Positions 24,662 to 33,684 of a DNA stretch of 64,000 bases are shown in pieces. The DNA is taken from NCBI RefSeq assembly GCF_014649395.1, contig NZ_BMSY01000001.1:248001-312000 (forward strand). The letters run 5' to 3'. The notes under the pieces were generated by a model that was given only the letters and a program-made list of their open reading frames with translations, did not search any database and was not told the DNA's origin. The DNA comes from Streptomyces aureoverticillatus (lineage in GTDB: Bacteria > Actinomycetota > Actinomycetes > Streptomycetales > Streptomycetaceae). Numbering within the stretch: position 1 is the first letter of the stretch; each line of letters starts with the position of its first letter. The translations under genes and the position numbers were made by a program.

Positions 24662-26280
24662 ACGACGGCGTCAACGGCGTCGCGCTCGCCGTCTTCATCT
24701 TCTTCTTCCTCGCGGTCACCGTCATGGGCTTCCTGGCGTCCCGCTGGCGCCGGGCCGAGAACGAGAACAGCCTCGACGAGTGGGGCCTGGGCGGGCGGTC
24801 GTTCGGGACCTGGGTGACCTGGTTCCTGCTCGGCGGCGACCTCTACACCGCGTACACCTTCGTGGCCGTCCCCGCGGCGATCTACGCGGCGGGCGCGGCC
24901 GGCTTCTTCGCCGTCCCGTACACCATCCTCGTCTATCCGCTGATCTTCACCTTCCTGCCCCGCCTGTGGTCCGTCTCGCACAAGCACGGGTACGTGACCA
25001 CCTCCGACTTCGTCCGGGGCCGCTTCGGCTCCAAGGGCCTGTCCCTCGCGGTGGCCGTCACCGGCATCCTCGCGACCATGCCGTACATCGCGCTCCAACT
25101 GGTCGGCATCCAGGCCGTGTTGGACGTGATGGGCGTCGGCGGCGGCGAGGACACCAACTGGTTCATCAAGGACCTGCCGCTGCTGATCGCCTTCGGCGTG
25201 CTCGCCGCGTACACGTACTCGTCCGGACTGCGGGCCCCCGCGCTGATCGCGTTCGTGAAGGACACCCTGATCTACATCGTGATCGCGGTGGCCATCATCT
25301 ACATCCCGATCAAGCTGGGCGGCTTCGACGAGATCTTCCACGCGGCGAACGAGAAGTTCTCCGCGACGAACGAGGCCACCGGCAAACCCGTCGGCGCGCT
25401 CGTGCCCGGCGACGCGGGCACCTGGACCTACGCGACCCTGGCGCTCGGCTCCGCGCTCGCGCTGTTCATGTACCCGCACTCGATCACCGCGACGCTGTCC
25501 TCGCGCAGCCGCGACGTGATCCGCCGCAACACCACCATCCTGCCGCTGTACTCGCTGATGCTCGGCCTGCTCGCGCTGCTCGGGTTCATGGCGATCGCGG
25601 CCGGAGTCAAGGTCGAGAACGGGCAGTTGGCGATCCCGCAGCTCTTCGAGGACATGTTCCCCGACTGGTTCACGGGCGTCGCGTTCGCGGCGATCGGCAT
25701 CGGCGCGCTCGTGCCCGCCGCCATCATGTCCATCGCGGCCGCGAACCTCTTCACGCGCAACATCTACAAGGACTTCCTCAAGCCGGACGCGACACCCGAG
25801 CAGGAGACCAAGGTCTCCAAGCTGGTCTCGCTCCTGGTGAAGGTGGGCGCCCTCGCCTTCGTGCTCACCATGGACAAGACGGTCGCCATCAACTTCCAGC
25901 TCCTGGGCGGCATCTGGATCCTGCAGACCATGCCCGCGCTTGTCGGCGGCCTGTTCACGCGCTGGTTCCACCGGTGGGCGCTGCTCACCGGCTGGGCGGT
26001 CGGCATGGTCTACGGCACGGTCGCCGCGTACGGAGTCGCCTCGCCGACGCAGAAGCACTTCGGCGGCTCGTCCAAGGAGATCCCGGGCATCGGCGAGATC
26101 GGCTACATCGGCCTGACGGCCTTCGTCCTGAACGTCGTCGTGACCGTCGTCCTCACCTTCGTCCTGAAGGCCCTCAAGGCCCCCGACGGCATCGACGAGA
26201 CGTCCCCGGAGGACTACACCGCCGACGCCGGCGACAAGGGCGTGGCGGTCGAACTGCCCAAGGTGGGGGCGGGTCACTGA
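24658..26280 (+). CDS. mctP: Monocarboxylate permease MctP-like, sodium:solute symporter family
   Basis: This 540-residue transporter has about 13 membrane helices. SSS-family segments include GGRSFGTWVTWFLLGGDLYT, the VTTSDFVRGRFGSKGL loop, and the AAIMSIAAANLFTRNIYKDF helix-loop. Together with DUF3311 it resembles rhizobial MctP, which takes up pyruvate, lactate and other monocarboxylates using Na+ or H+. GTG 24658 is coupled to the preceding gene. With cstA directly upstream, two independent pyruvate-type uptake routes are encoded side by side. Confidence 0.88.
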   Translation: MNDGVNGVALAVFIFFFLAVTVMGFLASRWRRAENENSLDEWGLGGRSFGTWVTWFLLGGDLYTAYTFVAVPAAIYAAGAAGFFAVPYTILVYPLIFTFLPRLWSVSHKHGYVTTSDFVRGRFGSKGLSLAVAVTGILATMPYIALQLVGIQAVLDVMGVGGGEDTNWFIKDLPLLIAFGVLAAYTYSSGLRAPALIAFVKDTLIYIVIAVAIIYIPIKLGGFDEIFHAANEKFSATNEATGKPVGALVPGDAGTWTYATLALGSALALFMYPHSITATLSSRSRDVIRRNTTILPLYSLMLGLLALLGFMAIAAGVKVENGQLAIPQLFEDMFPDWFTGVAFAAIGIGALVPAAIMSIAAANLFTRNIYKDFLKPDATPEQETKVSKLVSLLVKVGALAFVLTMDKTVAINFQLLGGIWILQTMPALVGGLFTRWFHRWALLTGWAVGMVYGTVAAYGVASPTQKHFGGSSKEIPGIGEIGYIGLTAFVLNVVVTVVLTFVLKALKAPDGIDETSPEDYTADAGDKGVAVELPKVGAGH

Positions 26281-26341
26281 GAGTCCGAGGGCGACCGGGC
26301 CGGGTGCGGGCCGGGCGGCGGGCGTGCGCCAGGATGGGCAC

Positions 26342-26998
26342 ATGAGACCCCGCCGCCTCCTGCTCCCGGCCCTGCTCGTCCTCCCTCTCGTCCTGACGGG
26401 CTGCGGCTCCGAGAAGGCCGGCGGCGCGGCGGGTGGTGCGGCCGGTGGCGCGGCGGCCGGTGGCGCGCCGCCGCCCGATCGCGCCGACCTGGAAGCGCGC
26501 GCCCTGGCCGCGCAGACCCGCGTGGAGCACGTGTACGTGACGGAGGCCGACGGGTTCACGGCGGCGAAGCAGTCCGCGGGGGTGCTCGGCGACGACGGCT
26601 TCCAGGTCACCTATGTGAAGGGCCGTGCGCAGTTCACGCTGTACGTCGACCGGGGCACCGTCGACGCCGAGAACTGCCGCACCGCCCCGCCCGCGGCCAA
26701 GAGCTGCGAGAAGGACGGCAAGGGCTGGTACCGCGTGACCGACGGGCGGCACGAGTACGCCCGCACGGAGAACGGCCTGCGCATCCAGCTGGCCGCCGAC
26801 CCCGAGGCGGTCGGCCGCGACGTGCTGCGCGCCGCCGCCGAGAACGTCCACCGCGCCGACGAGGACGAGCTCGACGCGATCCTGCCCGAGCGCACCGAGC
26901 GCACCGGGCGCGCCGAACCCACCGCGCCCGTCGAACGCGGCGACCTGCCCACGCACGGCGACGGGGCGCCGCAGGATCCGCCGGGGGCGGGCGGCTGA
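26342..26998 (+). CDS. Putative lipoprotein of unknown function
   Basis: This 218-residue protein has a lipoprotein signal (PALLVLPLVLTGC, lipobox Leu-Thr-Gly-Cys) followed by a Gly/Ala spacer of about 20 residues, so it is anchored on the outer face of the membrane. The middle (about residues 55-160) has two cysteines in NCRTAPPAAKSCEKDGKGWY, probably a disulfide. The C-terminal third is acidic and Pro-rich. It follows mctP by about 60 bases in the same direction. No family was recognised. Confidence 0.82.
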   Translation: MRPRRLLLPALLVLPLVLTGCGSEKAGGAAGGAAGGAAAGGAPPPDRADLEARALAAQTRVEHVYVTEADGFTAAKQSAGVLGDDGFQVTYVKGRAQFTLYVDRGTVDAENCRTAPPAAKSCEKDGKGWYRVTDGRHEYARTENGLRIQLAADPEAVGRDVLRAAAENVHRADEDELDAILPERTERTGRAEPTAPVERGDLPTHGDGAPQDPPGAGG

Positions 26999-27169
26999 CG
27001 GGGACGTCGCCGGCCGTGCGCGGCGCCCCTTACGCACCGCGACGGCCCTGCCGGGCCACGGCGACCTCGCCCCGCCCGGCCGCGAGTTGAGCCCTCGGGC
27101 GCGTTTTTCTTGTGAGGTCTGCGTCACCCTCCGACACAACATCTAGGGGTGCCATCAGAACCCAGCACA

Positions 27170-27306
27170 AGATGTATGCTCGACCTCGCTGTCGCCGCAG
27201 GGGAATCCGGTGCAAGTCCGGAACTGTCCCGCAACGGTGTACTGGTACGGATTTGGGCGCTCGCGCCACACCCTGTGCCAGTGAGTCCGACGACCTGCCG
27301 ACGGCG
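27170..27306 (+). ncRNA. Cobalamin (adenosylcobalamin) riboswitch in the nrdA leader
   Basis: The aptamer core is conserved. It has GGGGAATCCGGTGCAAGTCC at 27200 onward, the CTGTCCCGCAACGGTG segment, and the B12 box AGTCCGACGACCTGCC near 27284-27299. A hairpin with 7-bp arms follows at 27308-27314 and 27323-27329, which may be part of the expression platform. The S. coelicolor nrdABS operon is known to be repressed by coenzyme B12 through such a riboswitch, so class Ia reductase is switched off when the B12-dependent enzyme can work. Confidence 0.95.
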
Positions 27307-27445
27307 TACCCGGATCGTCCGGTCCGGGTGCCGAGACGTCCGGGCCTCGCGGAATGGGTTGGTGGACGCGGAGTCGCCCCTGCGCGGGCGCGGCCGCGCC
27401 GTGCCGCTCTCCGAAGGCCCAGAGCCGAGCGAGGGAGAGCACCAC

Positions 27446-29893
27446 GTGACCATCGCGCCCGCCGAACCCGCGTCAGCGCAGGCCAAGCAGCAGCCGGCGC
27501 GGGCCGGCCAGCAGGCAGAGGCCGAGCAGGCCGCGCCGACCACCGACGGTCCAGGGGCCGCGCTGCTGCGCACCCTGACCGACCTCACCGCCGACCTCCC
27601 CGACGCCGACCCCGGCCGGGTCGCCGCCGCCGCCCTTCGCGGCCGCTCGGCGAAGGAGGCCTCCGAGGTCGCAGCCGAGCTGCGGGAGCTGGCGACGGAG
27701 GCGGCCGCCGGCCTCATCTCCGAGGACCCCGCCTACTCCCGGCTCGCCGCCCGGCTGCTGACCATCGGCATTCGTGAGGAAGCCGCCTCACAGGGCGTCA
27801 CGTCGTTCTCCGAGTCGGTCGCCGTCGGGCACCGCGAGGGCCTGATCGCGGACCGCACCGCCGAGTTCGTCCGGCTGCACGCGGAGCGCCTCGACGGTCT
27901 CGTGGACGCCGCGCTCGCCGACGGCGCCGACCGCCGCTTCGGCTACTTCGGCCTGCGCACGCTGTACAGCCGCTACCTGCTGCGGCACCCCATCACCCGC
28001 AAGGTCGTCGAGACGCCGCAGCACTTCATGCTGCGCGTGGCCGCCGGTCTCGCCGAGGACCACAGCGAGCGGGCGCTCGACGAGGTGGCCGCGCTCTACC
28101 GCCTGATGAGCCGCCTGGACTACCTGCCGTCCTCGCCGACGCTCTTCAACTCCGGCACCCGGCACCCGCAGATGTCCTCCTGCTACCTCCTGGACTCGCC
28201 GCTGGACGAGCTGGACTCCATCTACGACCGGTACCACCAGGTCGCCCGGCTCTCCAAGCACGCCGGCGGCATCGGGCTCTCGTACTCCCGCATCCGCTCC
28301 CGCGGCTCGCTGATCCGCGGCACCAACGGGCACTCCAACGGCATCGTGCCGTTCCTGAAGACGCTCGACGCCTCCGTCGCCGCCGTGAACCAGGGCGGCC
28401 GCCGCAAGGGCGCCGCCGCCGTCTACCTGGAGACCTGGCACTCCGACATCGAGGAGTTCCTGGAGCTTCGGGACAACACGGGCGAGGACGCCCGGCGCAC
28501 CCACAACCTGAACCTGGCGCACTGGATCCCGGACGAGTTCATGCGCCGCGTGGCCGCCGACCAGCCGTGGTCGCTGTTCTCCCCCGCCGACGTGCCCGAG
28601 CTCGTCGACCTGTGGGGCGAGGAGTTCGACGCCGCGTACAAGAAGGCGGAGGCGGCCGGTCTCGCGCAGAAGACGATTCCCGCCCGTGAGCTGTACGGCC
28701 GCATGATGCGCACCCTCGCGCAGACCGGCAACGGCTGGATGACCTTCAAGGACACCGCCAACCGCACCGCCAACCAGACCGCCGAGCCGGGCCACACCGT
28801 CCACTCCTCCAACCTCTGCACGGAGATCCTGGAGGTCACGGACGACGGCGAGACGGCCGTGTGCAACCTGGGCTCGGTGAACCTGGGCGCGTTCGTCGAC
28901 ACCGCGAGCGGCGACATCGACTGGGAGCGCCTGGACGCGACCGTCCGCACGGCCGTGACGTTCCTCGACCGCGTCGTGGACATCAACTTCTACCCGACCG
29001 AGCAGGCCGAGCGGTCGAACAGCAAGTGGCGGCCGGTGGGCCTGGGCGCGATGGGCCTCCAGGACGTCTTCTTCCAGCTCAAGCTGCCCTTCGACGCGCC
29101 CGAGGCGCGCGCCCTCTCCACCCGCATCGCCGAGCGCGTCATGCTCGCCGCGTACGAGGCGTCCGCCGACCTCGCCGAGCGCAACGGCCCGCTCCCCGCC
29201 TGGGAGAAGACCCGCACCGCACGCGGCGTGCTGCACCCCGACCACTACGGCGTCGAGCTGGCCTGGCCCGAGCGGTGGGCGGCACTGCGGGCGCGTATCG
29301 CGAAGACGGGCATGCGCAACTCATTGCTGCTCGCCATCGCGCCGACCGCCACCATCGCGTCCATCGCGGGGGTGTACGAGTGCATCGAGCCGCAGGTCTC
29401 CAACCTCTTCAAGCGCGAGACGCTGTCCGGCGAGTTCCTCCAGGTCAACTCCTACCTGGTGGACGAGCTGAAGCGGCTCGGCGTGTGGGACGCGCAGACC
29501 CGTGAGGCGCTGCGCGAGTCCAACGGCTCGGTGCAGGGCTTCACCTGGGTCCCCCAGGACGTACGCGATCTGTACCGCACGGCCTGGGAGATCCCGCAGC
29601 GCGGGCTCATCGACATGGCCGCCGACCGCACGCCGTTCCTGGACCAGGCGCAGTCCCTGAACCTGTTCCTGGAGACGCCGACCATCGGCAAGCTCTCCTC
29701 GATGTACGCCTACGCGTGGCAGCGCGGCCTGAAGACCACGTACTACCTGCGCTCGCGCCCGGCGACGCGCATCGCCCGCGCGGCCGGCGGTTCGAGTGCC
29801 GGTGCCGCCGCCCCCGTACCCCAGCAGGTGAGCGACCCCGACGCGATCGCCTGCTCCCTGGAAAACCCCGAGTCCTGCGAGGCCTGCCAGTAA
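27446..29893 (+). CDS. nrdA: Class Ia ribonucleotide reductase, large subunit NrdA
   Basis: This 815-residue enzyme reduces ribonucleoside diphosphates to deoxy forms. Active-site landmarks are SSCYLLDSPLDE (first redox Cys), SSNLCTEILE (Asn-Cys-Glu radical site), AVCNLGSVNLG (second redox Cys) and the C-terminal SCEACQ pair that accepts electrons from thioredoxin or glutaredoxin. The N-terminus has no recognisable ATP-cone, so allosteric activity control by dATP may be absent. GTG 27446 follows GAGGGAG. The long leader contains the cobalamin riboswitch. The TAA overlaps the nrdB ATG. Confidence 0.95.
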   Translation: MTIAPAEPASAQAKQQPARAGQQAEAEQAAPTTDGPGAALLRTLTDLTADLPDADPGRVAAAALRGRSAKEASEVAAELRELATEAAAGLISEDPAYSRLAARLLTIGIREEAASQGVTSFSESVAVGHREGLIADRTAEFVRLHAERLDGLVDAALADGADRRFGYFGLRTLYSRYLLRHPITRKVVETPQHFMLRVAAGLAEDHSERALDEVAALYRLMSRLDYLPSSPTLFNSGTRHPQMSSCYLLDSPLDELDSIYDRYHQVARLSKHAGGIGLSYSRIRSRGSLIRGTNGHSNGIVPFLKTLDASVAAVNQGGRRKGAAAVYLETWHSDIEEFLELRDNTGEDARRTHNLNLAHWIPDEFMRRVAADQPWSLFSPADVPELVDLWGEEFDAAYKKAEAAGLAQKTIPARELYGRMMRTLAQTGNGWMTFKDTANRTANQTAEPGHTVHSSNLCTEILEVTDDGETAVCNLGSVNLGAFVDTASGDIDWERLDATVRTAVTFLDRVVDINFYPTEQAERSNSKWRPVGLGAMGLQDVFFQLKLPFDAPEARALSTRIAERVMLAAYEASADLAERNGPLPAWEKTRTARGVLHPDHYGVELAWPERWAALRARIAKTGMRNSLLLAIAPTATIASIAGVYECIEPQVSNLFKRETLSGEFLQVNSYLVDELKRLGVWDAQTREALRESNGSVQGFTWVPQDVRDLYRTAWEIPQRGLIDMAADRTPFLDQAQSLNLFLETPTIGKLSSMYAYAWQRGLKTTYYLRSRPATRIARAAGGSSAGAAAPVPQQVSDPDAIACSLENPESCEACQ

Positions 29894-30933
29894 TGTCCCA
29901 GTCCGCCGCCCACACCGTCACCACCACGGGTGAGAAGAACCTGCTCGACCCGGGCTTCGAGCTGACGCTGCGCCCCATGCGCTATCCGGACTTCTACGAG
30001 CGCTACCGCGACGCGATCAAGAACACCTGGACCGTCGAGGAGGTCGACCTCCACTCGGACGTCACCGACCTGGCCAAGCTCTCGCCCGAGGAGCAGCACC
30101 TGATCGGCCGCCTGGTCGCGTTCTTCGCGACCGGCGACTCGATCGTGGCGAACAACCTGGTCCTCACGCTGTACAAGCACATCAACTCCCCCGAGGCGCG
30201 GCTCTACTTGAGCCGGCAGCTCTTCGAGGAGGCTGTGCACGTCCAGTTCTATCTGACGCTGCTCGACACCTATCTGCCCGACCCGGAGGACCGCAACGCG
30301 GCCTTCGCGGCGGTGGAGAACATCCCGTCCATCCGGGAGAAGGCCGAGTTCTGCTTCCGGTGGATGGACTCGGTGGAGAAGCTGGACCGCCTGGAGACCC
30401 AGGCCGACCGGCGCCGCTTCCTGCTGAACCTGATCTGCTTCGCGGCGTGCATCGAGGGCCTGTTCTTCTACGGCGCCTTCGCGTACGTCTACTGGTTCCG
30501 CAGCCGCGGCCTGCTGCACGGCCTGGCGACCGGCACGAACTGGGTGTTCCGCGACGAGACGATGCACATGAGCTTCGCCTTCGACGTCGTGGACACCGTG
30601 CGCAAGGAGGAGCCGGAGCTCTTCGACGACCAGCTTCAGCAGCAGGTCACCGACATGCTGAAGGAGGCGGTCGACGCCGAGCTGCAGTTCGCGCGCGACC
30701 TGTGCGGTGACGGTCTGCCCGGCATGAACACCGAGTCGATGCGCGAGTACCTGCAGTGCGTCGCCGACCAGCGCCTCCAGCGTCTTGGCTTCGCGCCGGT
30801 CTACGGCTCCGAGAACCCCTTCTCGTTCATGGAGCTTCAGGGTGTTCAGGAGCTGACCAACTTCTTCGAGCGGCGCCCCTCGGCGTACCAGGTCGCCGTG
30901 GAGGGGTCGGTCTCCTTCGACGACGAGTTCTGA
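29893..30933 (+). CDS. nrdB: Class Ia ribonucleotide reductase, small subunit NrdB
   Basis: This 346-residue di-iron protein generates the tyrosyl radical. QLFEEAVHVQFY carries the E-x2-H iron ligands with the radical Tyr four residues after the His. CIEGLFFYGAF and FRDETMHMSFAF supply the second ligand set. ATG 29893 overlaps the nrdA stop by one base (TAATG), so the subunits are coupled. The final residues (SVSFDDEF) fit the C-terminal tail that docks into NrdA. The last 88 bases lie antisense to a small membrane-protein gene. Confidence 0.96.
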   Translation: MSQSAAHTVTTTGEKNLLDPGFELTLRPMRYPDFYERYRDAIKNTWTVEEVDLHSDVTDLAKLSPEEQHLIGRLVAFFATGDSIVANNLVLTLYKHINSPEARLYLSRQLFEEAVHVQFYLTLLDTYLPDPEDRNAAFAAVENIPSIREKAEFCFRWMDSVEKLDRLETQADRRRFLLNLICFAACIEGLFFYGAFAYVYWFRSRGLLHGLATGTNWVFRDETMHMSFAFDVVDTVRKEEPELFDDQLQQQVTDMLKEAVDAELQFARDLCGDGLPGMNTESMREYLQCVADQRLQRLGFAPVYGSENPFSFMELQGVQELTNFFERRPSAYQVAVEGSVSFDDEF

Positions 30934-31130
30934 GCCGCGGGGGCCCGCCGCGGCTGCGGGCCCTGCCGCCGCTCCGGGCCCTGCCGTGGCTCCGGGTCCT
31001 GCCCTCGCTCGGCCGCGCGCAGCTGGCGGTCGATCCGCCGGTCGTGCGCGTGGCCGATGAGCGAGGGCAGCGCCATGAGCAGGAAGACTCCGAGGACGGC
31101 CAGCGTGTTGAGTGCGTCGTGTGTGTTCAT
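30846..31130 (-). CDS. Small single-pass membrane protein with repeat-extended tail, antisense to the nrdB 3' end
   Basis: This 94-residue protein has one N-terminal helix (LNTLAVLGVFLLMALPSLIG), then a basic region (HAHDRRIDRQLRAAERG), then three 6-residue repeats of the type QGPEPR encoded by an 18-bp tandem array. The last 29 residues are read from the strand opposite the nrdB 3' end, so that part is probably an accidental tail. The helix and basic part resemble small Streptomyces proteins seen elsewhere, but no function is known. It splits nrdB from nrdS. Confidence 0.6.
   Translation of the reverse strand: MNTHDALNTLAVLGVFLLMALPSLIGHAHDRRIDRQLRAAERGQDPEPRQGPERRQGPQPRRAPAAQNSSSKETDPSTATWYAEGRRSKKLVSS
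30947..31018. repeat. Four-unit 18-bp tandem array after nrdB
   Basis: Four in-phase 18-bp units (for example GCCGCCGCTCCGGGCCCT) begin 13 bases after the nrdB stop. They encode the QGPEPR-like repeats of the small membrane protein on the opposite strand. The units share the GGGCCCT core and the period with the array at 10597-10758. Confidence 0.82.
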
Positions 31131-31223
31131 GACGACCACTCTCGCGCCGGCCGTCCTCCGCCGTGAGTGGCAGGACTGTCGTACACCCTCGATTTCCTGC
31201 CAGTGCTGCGGCACACTGGCCGC

Positions 31224-32195
31224 ATGCTGACAAACGTGGCCGCCGTCGTGCTCGACGGTGTGCACCCCTTCGAACTCGGCGTCGTGTCCGAGGTGTTCGG
31301 CCTCGACCGCAGCGACGAGGGGCTGCCGGTGTACGACTTCGCGGTCGCCTCGGCCGAGGGCCCGGTGCTCTCCACCCACGCCGGGTACTCGATCACCACC
31401 TCGCACGGTCTCGACCGGCTCGAAGAGGCCGACCTCATCACCGTCCCGGCCGGCGACTCGTACGTGACCAGGGAGTTTCCGCCCGCGCTGCTCGACGCCC
31501 TGCGCCGCGCCGCCGACCGGGGCACCCGTGTGCTCAGCGTCTGCACCGGCGCCTTCGTGCTCGCCGCGGCCGGACTGCTCGACGGGCGGCGGTGCGCCGT
31601 GCACTGGCGGCACGCCGAGGAGCTGATGCGGCGCTACCCGCGAGCGATCGTCGAGCCGGACGTGCTGTACGTCGACGAGGACCCGGTGATCACTTCCGCG
31701 GGCACCGCCGCGGGCATCGACGCCTGCCTGCACCTCGTTCGCAGGGAGAACGGCATGGAGGTCGCCAACGCCATCGCGCGCCGGATGATCGTGCCGCCGC
31801 ACCGCGACGGCGGCCAGGCCCAGTACATCGAGCGGCCGCTGCCCCGCACCCGCTGCGACACCGTCGGTGACGTCCTCGCGTGGATGGAGCGCCACCTCGA
31901 CCAGGAGCAGGCCGTCGACCAGCTCGCCGCCCGCGCCCATATGTCGCCGCGCACCTTCGCCCGCCGCTTCCAGCAGGAGACGGGCACCACGCCCTACCGC
32001 TGGCTGCTGCGCCAACGCCTGCTCCGCGCCCAGGAGTTGCTGGAGGCGACGGACGAGACGGTGGACGCGATCGCGGGCCGGGCCGGCTTCGGGAACGCGG
32101 CCGCGCTGCGTCACCATTTCGTCCGCGCCCTCGGGACCACGCCGAACGCCTATAGGCGCACGTTCCGCGGGCCGGGGGCCGACTCGGCCGCCTGA
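31224..32195 (+). CDS. nrdS: AraC-family regulator NrdS with DJ-1/PfpI-like domain
   Basis: This 323-residue protein has an N-terminal DJ-1/PfpI-like domain with a cysteine in the elbow motif (LSVCTGAFVLAAAGLLDG, about residues 107-124). The C-terminal AraC double helix-turn-helix has AARAHMSPRTFARRFQQETG and AGRAGFGNAAALRHHFVRAL. By position it is NrdS, which in S. coelicolor is part of the nrdABS operon, with an unclear regulatory role. Here about 290 bases and an opposite-strand small gene separate it from nrdB, so co-transcription is less certain. ATG 31224 fits the family N-terminus. Confidence 0.85.
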   Translation: MLTNVAAVVLDGVHPFELGVVSEVFGLDRSDEGLPVYDFAVASAEGPVLSTHAGYSITTSHGLDRLEEADLITVPAGDSYVTREFPPALLDALRRAADRGTRVLSVCTGAFVLAAAGLLDGRRCAVHWRHAEELMRRYPRAIVEPDVLYVDEDPVITSAGTAAGIDACLHLVRRENGMEVANAIARRMIVPPHRDGGQAQYIERPLPRTRCDTVGDVLAWMERHLDQEQAVDQLAARAHMSPRTFARRFQQETGTTPYRWLLRQRLLRAQELLEATDETVDAIAGRAGFGNAAALRHHFVRALGTTPNAYRRTFRGPGADSAA

Positions 32196-32270
32196 CGCCC
32201 GGTGCCGACTCGGCTGCCTGACGCCCGGCGCCGACTGGGCCGCCCCACGCCCGGCGCCGACGCGGCCGCC
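32181..32270. repeat. Four 26-bp tandem copies overlapping the nrdS stop codon
   Basis: Units starting at 32181, 32207, 32233 and (partial) 32259 share GACTCGG(C/T)(C/T)GCC(T)GACGC-like sequence. The first unit contains the nrdS TGA (32193-32195) and the last codons; unit 2 keeps a TGA in the same place. The array fills most of the gap to the converging P450 gene. Confidence 0.87.
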
Positions 32271-32304
32271 CGAGAAGGCGGGAGCCGGCACCGGGCGCGC
32301 GAGG

Positions 32305-33684
32305 TCAGCGCCGCTCGGCCCGCAGCACCAGCTTCTTCGGGTGCAGCGTGATGCCGACCTTGGTGCCCGTGTCGGTCCGCTCGACCGGGGACAGGCGCCA
32401 CTTCGGCAGGACCGTGGCCAGGATGATGGTGAGTTCGGCCAGGCTGAAGTGATCGCCGGGGCACTTACGGTTGCCGACACTGAACGGCATCATCGCGAAC
32501 TCCGGTACGCTCGCGGCGCGTTCCGGATTCCACCGGTCCGGGTCGAACTCCAGATGCCGGTCGAACGAACGCGGATCGCGTTGCATCGCGTACACGCTGT
32601 ACACGATGTCCGCGTCGGCCGGAATGCGATAGCCGCCGAGACTGGTCTCGGCCACCGAGCGGCGTGTGAAAATCCACGCGGCCGGGCGTATACGCATCGC
32701 CTCCGTGACGACATTGCGCGTGTGCCGCAGCTCCATGAGATCGGCGAAGGCCACCGGGCGCCCTCGCGTCACGGAATTTACCTCTTCAACCAACCGCCTT
32801 TCCTGGTCGGGGTGTTCGGTGAGCAGATGGAACGCCCAAGCCAGCGTGGACGCCACATTCTCCGCGCCCGCGACCACCAGCGAGACGACGTGGTCGTGGA
32901 TCTCCTGGTCCGTCAGCGGCTGCCCCGATTCGTCGCGCGCGCGGAGCAATACGGCCAGCAGGTCCTGTTCCTGGCCGTTCCCGTGGGCCCGGCGTTCGGC
33001 GATGATCTCGTCGACGAGCGCGTGCAGATCGGCCAGCGCGCGTTCGAAGCGCCGGTTGGCGGGGGTCGGCACGCGGTAGAGCGGGCCGACGGAGAGCACC
33101 ATCCTGCGGTAGAGGCCTTCGAAGACGGTGTGCAGCGAATCGCTGATGCGGTCCGCCTTCTCCCCGATCGACTCGACTTCCAGGAGTGAGCGGGACACGA
33201 TCCGCACCGCCGTGCGGAACATCTCCGCGCTGACGTCCACGGTGCTGCCGTGGTCCCAGCGGGCCGCGGTCGCCTGTGCCTCCTCCTCCATCACACGGGC
33301 GTAGTCGGCGATGCGCTCGGGCCGGAAGGCCGGCTGCATCATCCGGCGCTGGCGCCGGTGCAGCGGGCCGTTGCTGGTCGCGACGCCCTTGCCGAGCAGG
33401 ACCTCCAGCGTGTCCCAGAGCGGCCCGCCGACGATGTAGTCGGTGCTCTTCAGCATCGCGCCGACCAGTTGCGGGTCGCACACCGCGTACGCGGTCTTGG
33501 GCCCGAGCCTGATCCGGACGAGATCGCCGTGGTCGCGCAGGGCGGCCAGGAAACCGAGTGGATCACGCACGAGGTTCCAGGCGTGGCCGAGAAGTGGTGC
33601 TCCGCCCCGGACCACGGGCGGAATGCGGAGCCGTTCGGGAGCTGCCGGAGCGGATATCGCGGACGCGGCTGATTCGACGGTCAT
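32305..33684 (-). CDS. Cytochrome P450, CYP170A type (albaflavenone synthase)
   Basis: This 459-residue P450 has the haem-ligand loop FSVGNRKCPG and the ExxR helix (VTEAMRIR). By position and its overlap with epi-isozizaene synthase it is the orthologue of CYP170A1, which oxidises epi-isozizaene in two steps to the sesquiterpene ketone albaflavenone. In the I-helix the usual (A/G)GxxT reads AGAEN, with Asn where Thr is normal. I see no DDxxD motif in the region where CYP170A1 is reported to carry a second, terpene-synthase site. ATG 33684 overlaps the synthase stop (ATGA). Confidence 0.9.
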   Translation of the reverse strand: MTVESAASAISAPAAPERLRIPPVVRGGAPLLGHAWNLVRDPLGFLAALRDHGDLVRIRLGPKTAYAVCDPQLVGAMLKSTDYIVGGPLWDTLEVLLGKGVATSNGPLHRRQRRMMQPAFRPERIADYARVMEEEAQATAARWDHGSTVDVSAEMFRTAVRIVSRSLLEVESIGEKADRISDSLHTVFEGLYRRMVLSVGPLYRVPTPANRRFERALADLHALVDEIIAERRAHGNGQEQDLLAVLLRARDESGQPLTDQEIHDHVVSLVVAGAENVASTLAWAFHLLTEHPDQERRLVEEVNSVTRGRPVAFADLMELRHTRNVVTEAMRIRPAAWIFTRRSVAETSLGGYRIPADADIVYSVYAMQRDPRSFDRHLEFDPDRWNPERAASVPEFAMMPFSVGNRKCPGDHFSLAELTIILATVLPKWRLSPVERTDTGTKVGITLHPKKLVLRAERR

